Assembly (NCBI RefSeq): GCF_946221935.1
Contig: NZ_CAMIGN010000020.1
Location: 1 to 27,511 of the forward strand
Length of the DNA stretch: 27,511 bases
From: an uncultured Corynebacterium sp.
Lineage (GTDB): Bacteria; Actinomycetota; Actinomycetes; Mycobacteriales; Mycobacteriaceae
Reading direction: 5' to 3'
This document shows, in pieces, positions 1-8,281 of the stretch. Each line of letters begins with the position of its first letter. Position 1 is the stretch's first letter. The translations under genes were made by a program, and so were the position numbers. Below the pieces are notes generated by a model. The model had not been told where the DNA came from. It did not search any database and saw nothing but the letters and a program-made list of their open reading frames with translations.

Positions 1-1851
1 GGCGTTCATCTCGCCCAGACCCTTGTAGCGCTGGATGCCGTCATCCTTGTTGATCTTGCGTCCCTGTGCCAAGCCTTCTTCCAACTGCTCGTCACGCTCG
101 CGATCACTAAAGGCAAAGCCCGGCTCGCCCTTAGCCCACTTCAATTTGTACAGCGGCGGCTGGGCCAGGTACACATAGCCCTCTTCCACCAGCGGACGCA
201 TAAAGCGGAACAGCAAGGTCAGCAGCAGGGTGGCGATGTGCTGACCATCCACGTCGGCGTCGGCCATCAGCACGATCTTGTGATAGCGCAGCTTTTTAAT
301 GTCGAACTCGTCGTGAATACCGGTGCCCAGAGCCGTAATGATGGCCTGAACCTCATTGTTCTTCAGCACCTTATCCATGCGTGCCTTTTCCACGTTCAGG
401 ATCTTGCCGCGTAGCGGCAGGATGGCCTGGTACATGGAATCGCGGCCGGACTTAGCGGAACCACCTGCAGAGTCACCCTCCACGATGTACAGCTCGCTGA
501 GCTTCGGGTCACGCGAACGGCAATCGGCCAACTTGCCCGGCAGGCCACCGATATCGGAGGCCGACTTGCGGCGCACCATGTCGCGAGCCTTGCGTGCGGC
601 ATCGCGTGCGTGGGCAGAAGCGACTGCCTTGTCGATGATGGCCTTTGCCTCTGCTGGGTTCGCATCCAACCAATCGGCCAGGTGCTCGTTCACAGCCTTC
701 TGCACAAAGCCCTTGATTTCGGTGTTTCCAAGCTTGGTCTTCGTCTGACCCTCGAACTGCGGGTCGCCAACGCGAACGGAAATGACGGCTGCTAGACCTT
801 CGCGCACATCATCACCGCTGAGCTTCGGATCCTTTGCCTTCAGCAGCTTGTGATCACGAGCATAACGGTTCATCAACGAGGTCAAGGCCGCGCGGAAACC
901 TTCCTCGTGGGTACCGCCCTCAAAAGTATTGATGGTGTTAGCGAAAGTGTGAACGGACTGGCTAAAACCACTGTTCCACTGCAGGGCAACCTCAACCTCG
1001 TGATCCTCGCCGACCGCTTCGAAGGAAACAATCGTCGGGTGGATCGCGGTGCGCTTCCGGTTGATGTACGCAACGTAATCCTTCAGACCCTCTGGGTAGT
1101 GGAATACGCGGGTGCGCGGACCCTTCTTCTTTTCAGCCTCTGCAGCCTTCTCCTCCGCGGACTTTGGAGCTGCGGCATCCTCTGCTGCGCTCTCCAGCTC
1201 CTCATCGTCCTCAAGATGTTCGCGCTCATCAGTCAACTTGATGGTCAGACCCTTATTCAGGAAAGCCATCTCCTGTAGGCGCTTAGCCACCGTGTCGAAG
1301 TTGAACTCAACGGTTTCGAAAATCTCTGGATCCGGCCAAAATCGCTGTGTCGTGCCGGTGCCCCGAGCCTTTTTTACGCGCTGCAACTCCTCAGGCACAG
1401 CCGCGTTGAAGTTCTGGAGCCACAGGTAGCCATCGCGCTTAATCTCGGTCTCCATGTGAGTGGACAGGGCGTTAACCACTGAAATACCCACACCGTGTAG
1501 ACCACCAGATACTGCATAAGAGTCCGAGTCGAACTTGCCGCCTGCGTGCAGCTGCGTCATAACTACCTGCACGGTCGGCGGACCGGTCGGGTGATCCTCT
1601 ACCGGGATACCACGGCCATCGTCGATGACCTCTACGCCACCGTCGGCCAATAGCGTTACGCTAACTTCCTTGGCATAACCTGCCATGGCCTCGTCAACCG
1701 AGTTGTCCACAACTTCCCACACCAGGTGGTGCAAGCCACGCTCACCGGTGGAACCGATGTACATGCCGGGGCGCTTTCGAACGGCCTCCAGGCCTTCGAG
1801 GATCGTAATTGAATTCGCGCCGTAGTCGCTCTGCTTCTGTGGTTCAGCCAC
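1..1851 (-). CDS. gyrB: DNA gyrase subunit B (3' end cut by window edge)
   Basis: ATPase subunit of type II topoisomerase, which introduces negative supercoils together with GyrA. 617 codons are present. Family members run to roughly 680-690 residues, so the last part of the C-terminal domain lies outside the window. The GTG start at 1851 reads MAEPQKQSDYGANSITILEG and has GGAG about 11 nt upstream. Visible motifs are the GHKL ATPase elements (VVDNSVDEA, DGRGIP, GGLHGVG), the TOPRIM start EGDSAGGSAKSGRDSM, the metal-binding DADVDGQH, and RYKGLGEMN at the window edge. Near residues 208-245 there is an acidic, alanine- and lysine-rich insert, of the kind common in corynebacterial GyrB. It is the last gene of the leftward dnaA-dnaN-recF-DUF721 series, but a 122-nt gap and a -10-like TAGAAT suggest its own promoter. 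Confidence 0.97.
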   Translation of the reverse strand, partial: MAEPQKQSDYGANSITILEGLEAVRKRPGMYIGSTGERGLHHLVWEVVDNSVDEAMAGYAKEVSVTLLADGGVEVIDDGRGIPVEDHPTGPPTVQVVMTQLHAGGKFDSDSYAVSGGLHGVGISVVNALSTHMETEIKRDGYLWLQNFNAAVPEELQRVKKARGTGTTQRFWPDPEIFETVEFNFDTVAKRLQEMAFLNKGLTIKLTDEREHLEDDEELESAAEDAAAPKSAEEKAAEAEKKKGPRTRVFHYPEGLKDYVAYINRKRTAIHPTIVSFEAVGEDHEVEVALQWNSGFSQSVHTFANTINTFEGGTHEEGFRAALTSLMNRYARDHKLLKAKDPKLSGDDVREGLAAVISVRVGDPQFEGQTKTKLGNTEIKGFVQKAVNEHLADWLDANPAEAKAIIDKAVASAHARDAARKARDMVRRKSASDIGGLPGKLADCRSRDPKLSELYIVEGDSAGGSAKSGRDSMYQAILPLRGKILNVEKARMDKVLKNNEVQAIITALGTGIHDEFDIKKLRYHKIVLMADADVDGQHIATLLLTLLFRFMRPLVEEGYVYLAQPPLYKLKWAKGEPGFAFSDRERDEQLEEGLAQGRKINKDDGIQRYKGLGEMNA

Positions 1852-1892
1852 GGTGGGTCAAACTCCTTCTCTCGCGCGTAAATAACCACCCT

Positions 1893-1898
1893 ATTCTA
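1893..1898 (-). promoter_or_regulatory. Candidate gyrB -10 element (TAGAAT)
   Basis: Reading leftward, TAGAAT lies about 42 nt before the gyrB GTG, in the DUF721-gyrB gap. It fits the corynebacterial -10 pattern TANANT. I see no convincing -35 at 16-18 nt, so this rests on the -10 alone. Confidence 0.3.
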
Positions 1899-1951
1899 GC
1901 GCGTTGGAGGCCAAAAGGTGCCATTGGACAGGCCGTTTGGGCCATTCAGAA

Positions 1952-1972
1952 TCAGTTGATACTCCCAACTGA
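1952..1972 (-). terminator. Weak hairpin just after the DUF721 stop
   Basis: A 7-bp perfect inverted repeat, TCAGTTG and CAACTGA with a 7-nt loop, begins directly after the DUF721 stop codon (1974-1976). The following sequence on the minus strand is only moderately T-rich (TTCT). It could attenuate read-through from the dnaA-side genes into gyrB. Confidence 0.3.
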
Positions 1973-1973
1973 C

Positions 1974-2513
1974 TTATCCGAAGTCATCCCGTGGCCCCCG
2001 CCCCTGCACGCGGAGCTTGCCATACTTCGGCCGCTGAATATTGGGACCCACAATGCGAAGTTGAGCCACCACATCCTCCCCTGCACGCTTCGCGATCGCC
2101 TGCAGAATCACAGTCTGCATATAACGCAGCTGGGTAGTCCACGGAGTCGAATCGCACTCAATTACCAGCACCTGCGAGTCCTCTTCATAACGCACAGGCC
2201 GAGTGTGTTCGGCAATTTTGTCACCCACAAGCTCTGGCCATGCATTCATAATCCTGGCAACGCTTACTCGCTGCTGCCAACCTTGCCGTTTGATCTCTAA
2301 CCCAATCAACGAGCCAAAACGCTTCGGATCCCGATAGCTGCGATCTAATCGGCCATCCATTCGGGTCTTGTATCTTGTCGGCCCACCCGGTGTTTTCTTC
2401 TTCTTTTTTCGTGGTGACGCCACCATCGGCAACTCGGCCTGGGGAGAACCACCCGCCTGTTTCATAGCATCGAGGGCTTGCGCAACAGGATCAATCGACA
2501 CTGTCTTCGCCAC
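1974..2513 (-). CDS. DUF721 (DciA-like) protein
   Basis: 179-residue protein encoded between recF and gyrB, as is standard in actinobacteria. The core around residues 75-165 (WPELVGDKIAEHTRPVRYEE, VLVIECDSTPWTTQLRYM) matches DUF721. This family includes DciA, which helps load or activate the replicative helicase in bacteria lacking DnaC. That role here is inferred from family and position. The N-terminal 60 residues are basic and low in complexity (SPRKKKKK). The GTG start at 2513 lies inside recF, overlapping its end by 23 nt, which suggests translational coupling. Another in-frame GTG four codons later is possible. Confidence 0.85.
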   Translation of the reverse strand: MAKTVSIDPVAQALDAMKQAGGSPQAELPMVASPRKKKKKTPGGPTRYKTRMDGRLDRSYRDPKRFGSLIGLEIKRQGWQQRVSVARIMNAWPELVGDKIAEHTRPVRYEEDSQVLVIECDSTPWTTQLRYMQTVILQAIAKRAGEDVVAQLRIVGPNIQRPKYGKLRVQGRGPRDDFG

Positions 2514-3768
2514 CCTTCACCGCTTTGTCAGACACTTCTTGAGGTTGAGCTTTCAACTCCTCAATAGTGTAAATCTGCGCAACATCCCGCAAGGCCTCGG
2601 GAATGTCCTCATCCACTGCCGCCGTGATCAACACTTGCTCAGCGCTGGAGATGAGGTTAACGAGATGGTGGCGTCGAGAAGCATCGAGTTCCGCAAAAAC
2701 ATCATCGAGAATAACGACGGGCTCGACCCCATCACCGCGCTGCATAAAAAACGCGGCGAGGCGCAGGGAAAGAGCAAAAGACCATGATTCACCATGAGAT
2801 GCGTATCCCTTCGCCGGTTGATGACCCAGCATCAGGTTAACGTCATCGCGGTGGGGGCCAAGAAGTGTGGTACCACGCTCGACCTCCTGAGGACGCTTCG
2901 TGGCGAAGGCTTGCAGCAAGGTAGCCTCGGCAATCTCCGGGCTAAGCAATGCGGTGGGCTGGTCGGGTTCGCTCACACCTAGATGAATCCCCAGTTCGGT
3001 CAGGTCCGCGTCGATGGTCGACGTATAGGACATGTGCGCCGGACGCGACTGTGGTGCCAACGATTGGTAGGTCTGCTGTAAATGTGGAGCTAGATCGTAG
3101 ACGATTTGCACGCGTGCAGACATGATCTGTCCACCCAAGGCGGCCAATTGGCTATCCCAGACATCAAGGGTGGCCAACGCAGATTCCGCGTCGGCCTTGA
3201 TCTCCTCGGATAGGTTATGGCTAGCTCCCTTCGGAGCACCGACAACAAGGCGCAGGGCAAAAGCAGACTGCCGGAGAAGTGCATTGCGCTGTCGTAGAGC
3301 TTTATCATAGTCCGCCTTAACTGCTGCGAGGCGCGGGTAGCGGGCAATCATGATTGTGTCCAAGAAATGGCGACGTTGCTCCGGCTCGCCTCTAATCAAG
3401 GCCAGGTCTTCTGGCGAGAACAACGTCGTTCGCACCACACCCAGCAGATCACGGGGGGATTTCATGGCCGTGCGATTAATGTGAGCGCGATTCGAACCCC
3501 GAGCGCGAATGGCGAGGTGGGCTGTGAGTTCGCGGCCATTGTTCACGGCCGTGGCGGACACATTGGCGATGTCTTCACCGCGTCGCACAAGGGCTGCGTC
3601 CGAGTTCACGCGGTGGGAACTGAGGTGTGCAAGGTAACCGAGTGCCTCAACGATATTGGTCTTTCCGTAGCCATTGGGCCCAGAGAAGATCGTAATACCA
3701 GGGCTAAGCTGCAGGTCGAGTTCCTCCCACGACCTGTAATTGCTCAGACGGAGATTGGAGACGTACAC
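2491..3768 (-). CDS. recF: DNA replication and repair protein RecF
   Basis: SMC-like ATPase that acts with RecO and RecR to load RecA at gapped DNA. 425 residues, slightly longer than the usual 360-400. It begins YVSNLRLSNYRSW, followed by the Walker A motif GPNGYGKTN at residues 30-38. The ABC signature SHGESWSF lies near 324-331 and Walker B plus D-loop, VVILDDVFAELD, at 351-362. GPHRDD near 304-309 is also typical. The start is GTG at 3768. It lies 40 nt after dnaN and its 3' end overlaps the DUF721 gene. The C-terminal tail past residue about 400 (KAQPQEVSDKAVKGGEDSVD) is polar and probably disordered. Confidence 0.97.
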   Translation of the reverse strand: MYVSNLRLSNYRSWEELDLQLSPGITIFSGPNGYGKTNIVEALGYLAHLSSHRVNSDAALVRRGEDIANVSATAVNNGRELTAHLAIRARGSNRAHINRTAMKSPRDLLGVVRTTLFSPEDLALIRGEPEQRRHFLDTIMIARYPRLAAVKADYDKALRQRNALLRQSAFALRLVVGAPKGASHNLSEEIKADAESALATLDVWDSQLAALGGQIMSARVQIVYDLAPHLQQTYQSLAPQSRPAHMSYTSTIDADLTELGIHLGVSEPDQPTALLSPEIAEATLLQAFATKRPQEVERGTTLLGPHRDDVNLMLGHQPAKGYASHGESWSFALSLRLAAFFMQRGDGVEPVVILDDVFAELDASRRHHLVNLISSAEQVLITAAVDEDIPEALRDVAQIYTIEELKAQPQEVSDKAVKGGEDSVD

Positions 3769-3808
3769 AGTTAGCTAAAGGCTTGCCTTGGTTTTCGTAT
3801 TCTCGGGA

Positions 3809-4993
3809 TCAGCCCGGCAGGCGCACTGGCATCAGCAGGTAGGTGAAGTCCGTTTCCGGGGTAGCGAAGTTCCCCTCAGCGTCTGCTTCCGGCAACTCGC
3901 CTGGATCGGGGAGAAGGATCGCGGGTCGAGAAGCCATGGTGAAACCGAAGACCACGCGCGGAGTGTGGATGGCCGCCAGCCCCTCCTTGAGGTAACTGGG
4001 GTTAAAGGCAATAACCAGTGGTTCGCCGGCAAAAGCACAATCCAAGGTTTCCGTTGCGGAGCCAACATCGCTACCGCCTGCAGAGAGCGTAACGGTGTTG
4101 TCCTTGAAATCCATCCGAATCTGCGAGTTCCGCTCAGCGACGATGGAGACGCGCTTGATGGCCTCTTGCAGAGGAGCAATCTCCACACTTGCCAAAGCCG
4201 TGTGCGTCTTAGGAAGCAGTGGGCGGAACTTCGGGAATTCTGCATCCAACAGGCGCGTCGTGGTGTGACGCGATTCAGTGGAAATACCCAGAAGGCCATC
4301 TGCACCAATGTCTTCGCCTGTACCGACGGCAATCTCGATTGGATCCGTGTTGGCCGGATCCATGGAACGGGCGGTATCTGCCAGAGTCCGAGCTGGAATC
4401 AACAGCTTTGCCTGCGCATCAGCCTGAGCGGGATTCCACTGGAAGTTGCGGACCGCCAGACGGAAGCGATCGGTAGCAACCATAATCACATCTTCGCCGT
4501 CGATTTCTACGTGTACGCCAGTAAGCATTGGCAACGTGTCATCACGACCAGCTGCAACAGCGACCTGCGCAATAGCTTCAGCAAAGAGGTTTGGATCGAT
4601 AGTGCCTGTCACATCCGGCAGATCCGGTAGTACTGGATAATCCTCGATCGTCATTGCCGGGAGCTCGAACTTGGACTTACCAGTTTTCAGAGTCACAGTC
4701 GTGCCATCGAACTCGATATTGATTGGCTTGTTAGGCAGGGAGCCGACAATATCGGAAGCCAGTTTTCCGGCAACCAAAATCTTTCCGGGCTCGTTGACCT
4801 CGGCGTTGATGCGTACTCGGGTAGAGACCTCACGGTCGAATCCGGAAAGTTCCAATCCCTCGTCATCGGCAACGATCATCACACCGCGCAAGATGGGTTG
4901 GGTGGGCTTGCTGGGAAGGGAGCGGGCTACCCAACCGAGGGCAGATGCGAAGTCATCCTTGGGAACAATGAAACTCACTGTCTGGCTATCCAT
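3809..4993 (-). CDS. dnaN: DNA polymerase III sliding clamp (beta subunit)
   Basis: Ring-forming processivity clamp that tethers DNA polymerase III and also binds repair and ligase partners. I choose the ATG at 4993, giving 394 residues that start MDSQTVSFIVPKDDFASALG. This is the usual beginning for the family and the usual corynebacterial length. The open frame extends back to a start at 5074 (421 residues), but that extension (DQTNLEKNETLEHDEDTE) is unlike DnaN and runs into the origin. Family signals include PTQPILRGV near the N-terminus, a central AGRDDTLPMLTGVHVEI, and a C-terminal YLLMPVRLPG that forms the partner-binding pocket edge. It follows oriC and precedes recF. Confidence 0.96.
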   Translation of the reverse strand: MDSQTVSFIVPKDDFASALGWVARSLPSKPTQPILRGVMIVADDEGLELSGFDREVSTRVRINAEVNEPGKILVAGKLASDIVGSLPNKPINIEFDGTTVTLKTGKSKFELPAMTIEDYPVLPDLPDVTGTIDPNLFAEAIAQVAVAAGRDDTLPMLTGVHVEIDGEDVIMVATDRFRLAVRNFQWNPAQADAQAKLLIPARTLADTARSMDPANTDPIEIAVGTGEDIGADGLLGISTESRHTTTRLLDAEFPKFRPLLPKTHTALASVEIAPLQEAIKRVSIVAERNSQIRMDFKDNTVTLSAGGSDVGSATETLDCAFAGEPLVIAFNPSYLKEGLAAIHTPRVVFGFTMASRPAILLPDPGELPEADAEGNFATPETDFTYLLMPVRLPG

Positions 4994-4999
4994 GCTCAA

Positions 5000-5584
5000 T
5001 CTAACTTCCGTGTCTTCGTCGTGCTCGAGCGTCTCGTTCTTCTCGAGGTTCGTCTGATCAAGATTAACCCACAAGCTCTATTTCTGTTTATTCCCTTTTA
5101 TTTAGAGAGATAGCAGTCGTAGTAGGTGTTGTGGATCCTGTGCACAAACCCTAATCCACGCATGTCAGGACGTGGGTTCGGATGTTGATACGTCGGTGGA
5201 TGAACTGTGAATAACGCATTTGCAATGTGGATAACTCGGTTGCCCTGCGAGTTGTACACAATCTGTCCACTGCTGTTTACCCAGTTTAGACGCAGTTTTC
5301 CCCAGGGTTCATTGGGATGCGGTGTGAGCCATCCAACTCTCCATGCTGATTTCGAGGATTCTTAAGACACATCGTTGCTACCCCTTGAATTACAAGTTTG
5401 GAATTACATCTGTGGAAAACGTTGTGGAATTGTGGATAACTCGGTTGAATCCCGGTCTACCAAAGGTCAGGGTATCGTGAGTTATCCCCAAGCTGCTTGT
5501 GGATAACTCAGTAAAGCTGGGGAAAACTGTGGGTAACTCGCTCCCCGGCCTCTCCATAGGGGGTGGAAAGGTCAGACGACGGGG
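5000..5584. other. oriC: Chromosomal replication origin (oriC) between dnaA and dnaN
   Basis: Gene-free stretch of about 0.5 kb with a dense set of DnaA boxes. Perfect TGTGGATAA occurs at 5226-5234, 5431-5439 and 5498-5506. Single-mismatch versions are TGTGAATAA (5206-5214), TGTGGAAAA (5411-5419), TTATCCCCA (5482-5490, opposite strand) and TGTGGGTAA (5528-5536). A degenerate box lies at 5130-5138. The side next to dnaN, about 5060-5112, is AT-rich (runs such as TTTATTCCCTTTTATTTA) and is the best candidate for the unwinding element. The dnaA-dnaN gap is the known oriC location in Corynebacterium and Mycobacterium. Function is inferred from this arrangement. Confidence 0.9.
5111..5138 (+). promoter_or_regulatory. 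Candidate DnaA-trio next to a degenerate DnaA box
   Basis: The triplets TAG-CAG-TCG-TAG-TAG (5111-5125) are followed by GTGT and then TGTGGATCC (7 of 9 to the DnaA box). This matches the order described for DnaA-trio elements: TAG-like triplets, a short spacer, then a TGTGGA-type box. The AT-rich unwinding candidate lies on the far side of the trios. Two of the five triplets deviate, so this is tentative. Confidence 0.35.
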
Positions 5585-7315
5585 CTAATCCCGGGCATGG
5601 GACTTGATCTTTTGTGTGAGTTCTTGCACCTGATCGAACACCTTCTTGTTCTCCGACAGGGATTCGCGCACGCGACGTTCGGCATACATCACCGTGGTGT
5701 GGTCGCGTCCGCCGAAAGCACTTCCCAACTTCGGCAGAGAAAGATCCGTCAGTTCTCGGCAGAGATACATTGCGATCTGCCGAGCCTGCACAAACTTCTT
5801 GGCCCTACCCTTGCCTATGAGCTCATCGGTGGTGAGGTTGAAGTAGTTCGCCACCACCTCAATCACATGCTGAGGAACAATTTCCACATCCTGATCGGCT
5901 GGCGAAATATCGCGTAACGCAATTTCTGCGGTTTCGACCGTCAGCGGTTCATGGCTAAGCGCGCAATAGGCCGTCACGCGGATCAAAGCACCATCGAGCT
6001 CACGAATCGATTTCTCATAGCGGCTCGCGATCAGTACCTTGACGTCCTCGGGTAGCTGCACATTGTCGGATTCTGCTTTCTTCGTGAGAATCGCAATGCG
6101 CGTTTCTAGGTCCGGAGTCTGAACATCGGTAATCAGTCCGCCTTCAAAGCGAGTGCGCAGGCGATCTTCCAACGTGGTCAGCTGTCGTGGAGGTCGGTCG
6201 GAACTCAGCACAATCTGCTTATTTGCCTGGTGCAATGCATTGAACGTGTGGAAGAACTCCTCCTGCGTCGATTCCTTGTTCTGAAGGAATTGGATATCGT
6301 CCACGATCAGCATGTCTAGATTGCGGTAGCGCCGCTTGAAGGATTCACGAGTGTCATTGGCGATGGAGTTAATGAAGTCATTCGTCAGCTCTTCGGAACT
6401 CACGTACTTCACCCGCATGTTTGGCTGTAGCTCTTTGGCATAGTGTCCAATTGCATGCAGCAAGTGGGTCTTCCCCAACCCAGACTCACCCCAGATAAAC
6501 AGAGGGTTGTAGGCCTTTGCGGGTGCTTCTGCAACAGCCCGGCAGGCTGCGGCGGCGAAGTTATTCGACGAGCCAACAACGAAGCTGTCGAATGTGTAGT
6601 TCTTGTTCAGCAGAGAATCGCCATCCAGCCCATCGTTGAAGTTCGATGAAGGCTGCGGCGCAACGTTCTGTCGCGGCGGCACCCGGTGGGCTTGTTCCTT
6701 ATTTGTCCAATGTGTCGGTGTGGGGGATGGATTCGGATCGATGTGGTTTTCCGTCGCAGCGTATTGTCCTGCGAGAGCATCGGCATCGTGCTCCCGTCGC
6801 TGAGCAGCTTCTTCCTCAGTCTCTGTAGCAGCGCCGTCTTTTTCCTGTGCTTGGTGAACCAGTGCTTCTACCTGGAAGGTTGATAGGTCGTCTGCGGTAG
6901 CTACCGAACTTTTTTCTGACGCCCCTTCGTGGATATCGCCTGTCGTTTCGGTGTCACTCTCAGACTGTGTGCCCTGCTTGGGTTCCTCTGATTCTGCCTC
7001 TACGGATTCCCCATTCGTGCTGGTGATCGCAAGGCTGACGGAAAGATCCAAACGAGCTTTGAGGACATGCTTGATGGGATCGATGAGGTCTTTTTCGATC
7101 GATTCCTTGGTCCACTTATTGGGTGTTTCAAGCACGACGATCCGTCCCATAAGCCCCACCGGTTTGACCTTGCGCAGAAGTGAACGCTGTTTGGGGGAGA
7201 TAGGTGGAAGATCGGGGTCGGGATTGGCGGAGGAGCTATCCGCGAGCCAATCGTGCATGATGGCATCCCACATGTCGGGAAAGTGTTCCTCGATAGAGAA
7301 ATTCGAGTTGCTCAT
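5585..7315 (-). CDS. dnaA: Chromosomal replication initiator protein DnaA
   Basis: AAA+ initiator that binds DnaA boxes and opens oriC. 576 residues. Domain I spans about 10-100 and contains a typical DnaA-N fold (W..IMHDWL, TPNKWTKESIE). Domain II, about 100-235, is long, acidic and disordered. The AAA+ core has YTFDSFVVGSSN at 240-251, Walker A GESGLGKT at 276-283, Walker B LIVDD at 336-340, sensor 1 around SSDRPP at 371-376, and RLRTRF at 385-390. Domain IV carries the DNA-binding signature ARQIAMYLCREL and GGRDHTTV (511-542). The ATG at 7315 has GGAG six nt upstream. DnaA boxes upstream point to autoregulation. Confidence 0.98.
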   Translation of the reverse strand: MSNSNFSIEEHFPDMWDAIMHDWLADSSSANPDPDLPPISPKQRSLLRKVKPVGLMGRIVVLETPNKWTKESIEKDLIDPIKHVLKARLDLSVSLAITSTNGESVEAESEEPKQGTQSESDTETTGDIHEGASEKSSVATADDLSTFQVEALVHQAQEKDGAATETEEEAAQRREHDADALAGQYAATENHIDPNPSPTPTHWTNKEQAHRVPPRQNVAPQPSSNFNDGLDGDSLLNKNYTFDSFVVGSSNNFAAAACRAVAEAPAKAYNPLFIWGESGLGKTHLLHAIGHYAKELQPNMRVKYVSSEELTNDFINSIANDTRESFKRRYRNLDMLIVDDIQFLQNKESTQEEFFHTFNALHQANKQIVLSSDRPPRQLTTLEDRLRTRFEGGLITDVQTPDLETRIAILTKKAESDNVQLPEDVKVLIASRYEKSIRELDGALIRVTAYCALSHEPLTVETAEIALRDISPADQDVEIVPQHVIEVVANYFNLTTDELIGKGRAKKFVQARQIAMYLCRELTDLSLPKLGSAFGGRDHTTVMYAERRVRESLSENKKVFDQVQELTQKIKSHARD

Positions 7316-8054
7316 AGGGGCTCCAGGGTCAGGGCTGTTCTTAGCGTAAGAGTTTTCGGGGGTGGCGTAGAGGTAAACGGGGGGTTAAACCAGCGGTAGT
7401 TCTCAATTCCGTCTTTTATGTAGTTGTTCACCTCGTCGTACACAGTGGGAAATGCCGTATATCCTGCATTTGCACATAGTTATGCACACCTGTGGATAAC
7501 TTCTCTTCACATGTTATCCCCAAGGTACAGGCTCCTTGTGGATAACTCTAATCAGAGCCTCAATATTCACTCTACCTGCATAAATAGGGTTTAAAGTAAA
7601 GGTTTAGTGTTTGGGGGTGAGGGAGTTTTCCACAAGGTCCATCGTCATTTGACGAACTTAGATCTAGGCTTTACACACCTACTTCCACCCCGTTGATTTC
7701 GTCGAAACCGGAAGGTGCCTTCTGGAGACATCCAATGATGTTCTGACGAGTATTTATTAGCGATAGCTGCATCCTCTTCGAGGGCGCCGTCTCTAAAATT
7801 TGGATAACTTACGTCACAGCACGTATCCTTGACTCGTCTATGGCAACCCATATGTGGCAGCAGTTCACCACGCTGCCTATCGGGTGCCTCCGGTATCGGC
7901 GCCATTCTTCTCGGAGATTGCCGGTACAACTGTCCACTTAAATTTGTGGGCGCATCGCTGGCTAAGCAATATCCCAGCTTCTTTAGCGCTGGGCTGCCTG
8001 CTGTCGTCATATGCGGTGTGCGCACAGCTAATAAATGTTAAGGAGTGAAGTACC
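7316..8054. promoter_or_regulatory. Divergent dnaA/rpmH intergenic region with DnaA-box cluster
   Basis: A 739-nt gene-free stretch between dnaA (leftward) and rpmH (rightward). It holds perfect DnaA boxes TGTGGATAA at 7491-7499 and 7537-7545. Single-mismatch boxes lie at 7514-7522 (TTATCCCCA), 7626-7634 (TTTTCCACA) and 7799-7807 (TTTGGATAA). All but the last lie 175-320 nt upstream of the dnaA start. Closer to rpmH there is a small hairpin, CCCAGC/GCTGGG (7973-7993), and a 10-bp palindrome TGTGCGCACA (8017-8026). Short open frames here look non-coding. I could not place core promoters confidently. Confidence 0.75.
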
Positions 8055-8198
8055 GTGGCCAAGGGCAAGCGTACTTTCCAGCCCAATAACCGTCGTCGTG
8101 CACGCGTGCACGGTTTCCGTACCCGCATGCGTACCCGCGCTGGCCGTGCCATCGTTTCCGCACGCCGCAACAAGGGTCGCAAGTCCCTCACTGCCTAA
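8055..8198 (+). CDS. rpmH: 50S ribosomal protein L34
   Basis: 47-residue, very basic protein of the large ribosomal subunit. The translation begins (GTG) AKGKRTFQPNNRRRARVHGF and ends NKGRKSLTA, the standard actinobacterial L34 with the invariant TFQPN and GF.TRM. An AAGGAG ribosome-binding site (8040-8045) lies 9 nt before the GTG. It is the first gene of the rightward rpmH-rnpA-yidD-yidC series, divergent from dnaA, which is the classical bacterial arrangement. Confidence 0.98.
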   Translation: MAKGKRTFQPNNRRRARVHGFRTRMRTRAGRAIVSARRNKGRKSLTA

Positions 8199-8217
8199 GT
8201 AAGGCATCGACGTTCCC

Positions 8218-8242
8218 TCCACCCCAAGAATCTTGGGGTGGA
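8218..8242 (+). terminator. Strong hairpin between rpmH and rnpA
   Basis: A perfect 12-bp inverted repeat (TCCACCCCAAGA / TCTTGGGGTGGA) with one central base lies 20 nt after the rpmH stop. In RNA the inner pairs would open to form the loop. It is followed by TTGTCG, not a real U-tract. It therefore looks like a leaky terminator or a 3'-end stabiliser that lets L34 mRNA exceed rnpA mRNA. Confidence 0.6.
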
Positions 8243-8281
8243 TTGTCGTAGGGGCGTCAATTAAAAGAAAGAGCCACCATA

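Noticed and set aside
3788..4630. 280-codon open frame on the + strand opposite dnaN
   Set aside because: Antisense shadow of a well-conserved gene; no ribosome-binding site and no recognisable domain.
7645..8025. 126-codon open frame in the dnaA-rpmH gap
   Set aside because: No family signal, poor start context, and it would cover the rpmH leader and a DnaA-like box; better read as non-coding regulatory DNA.
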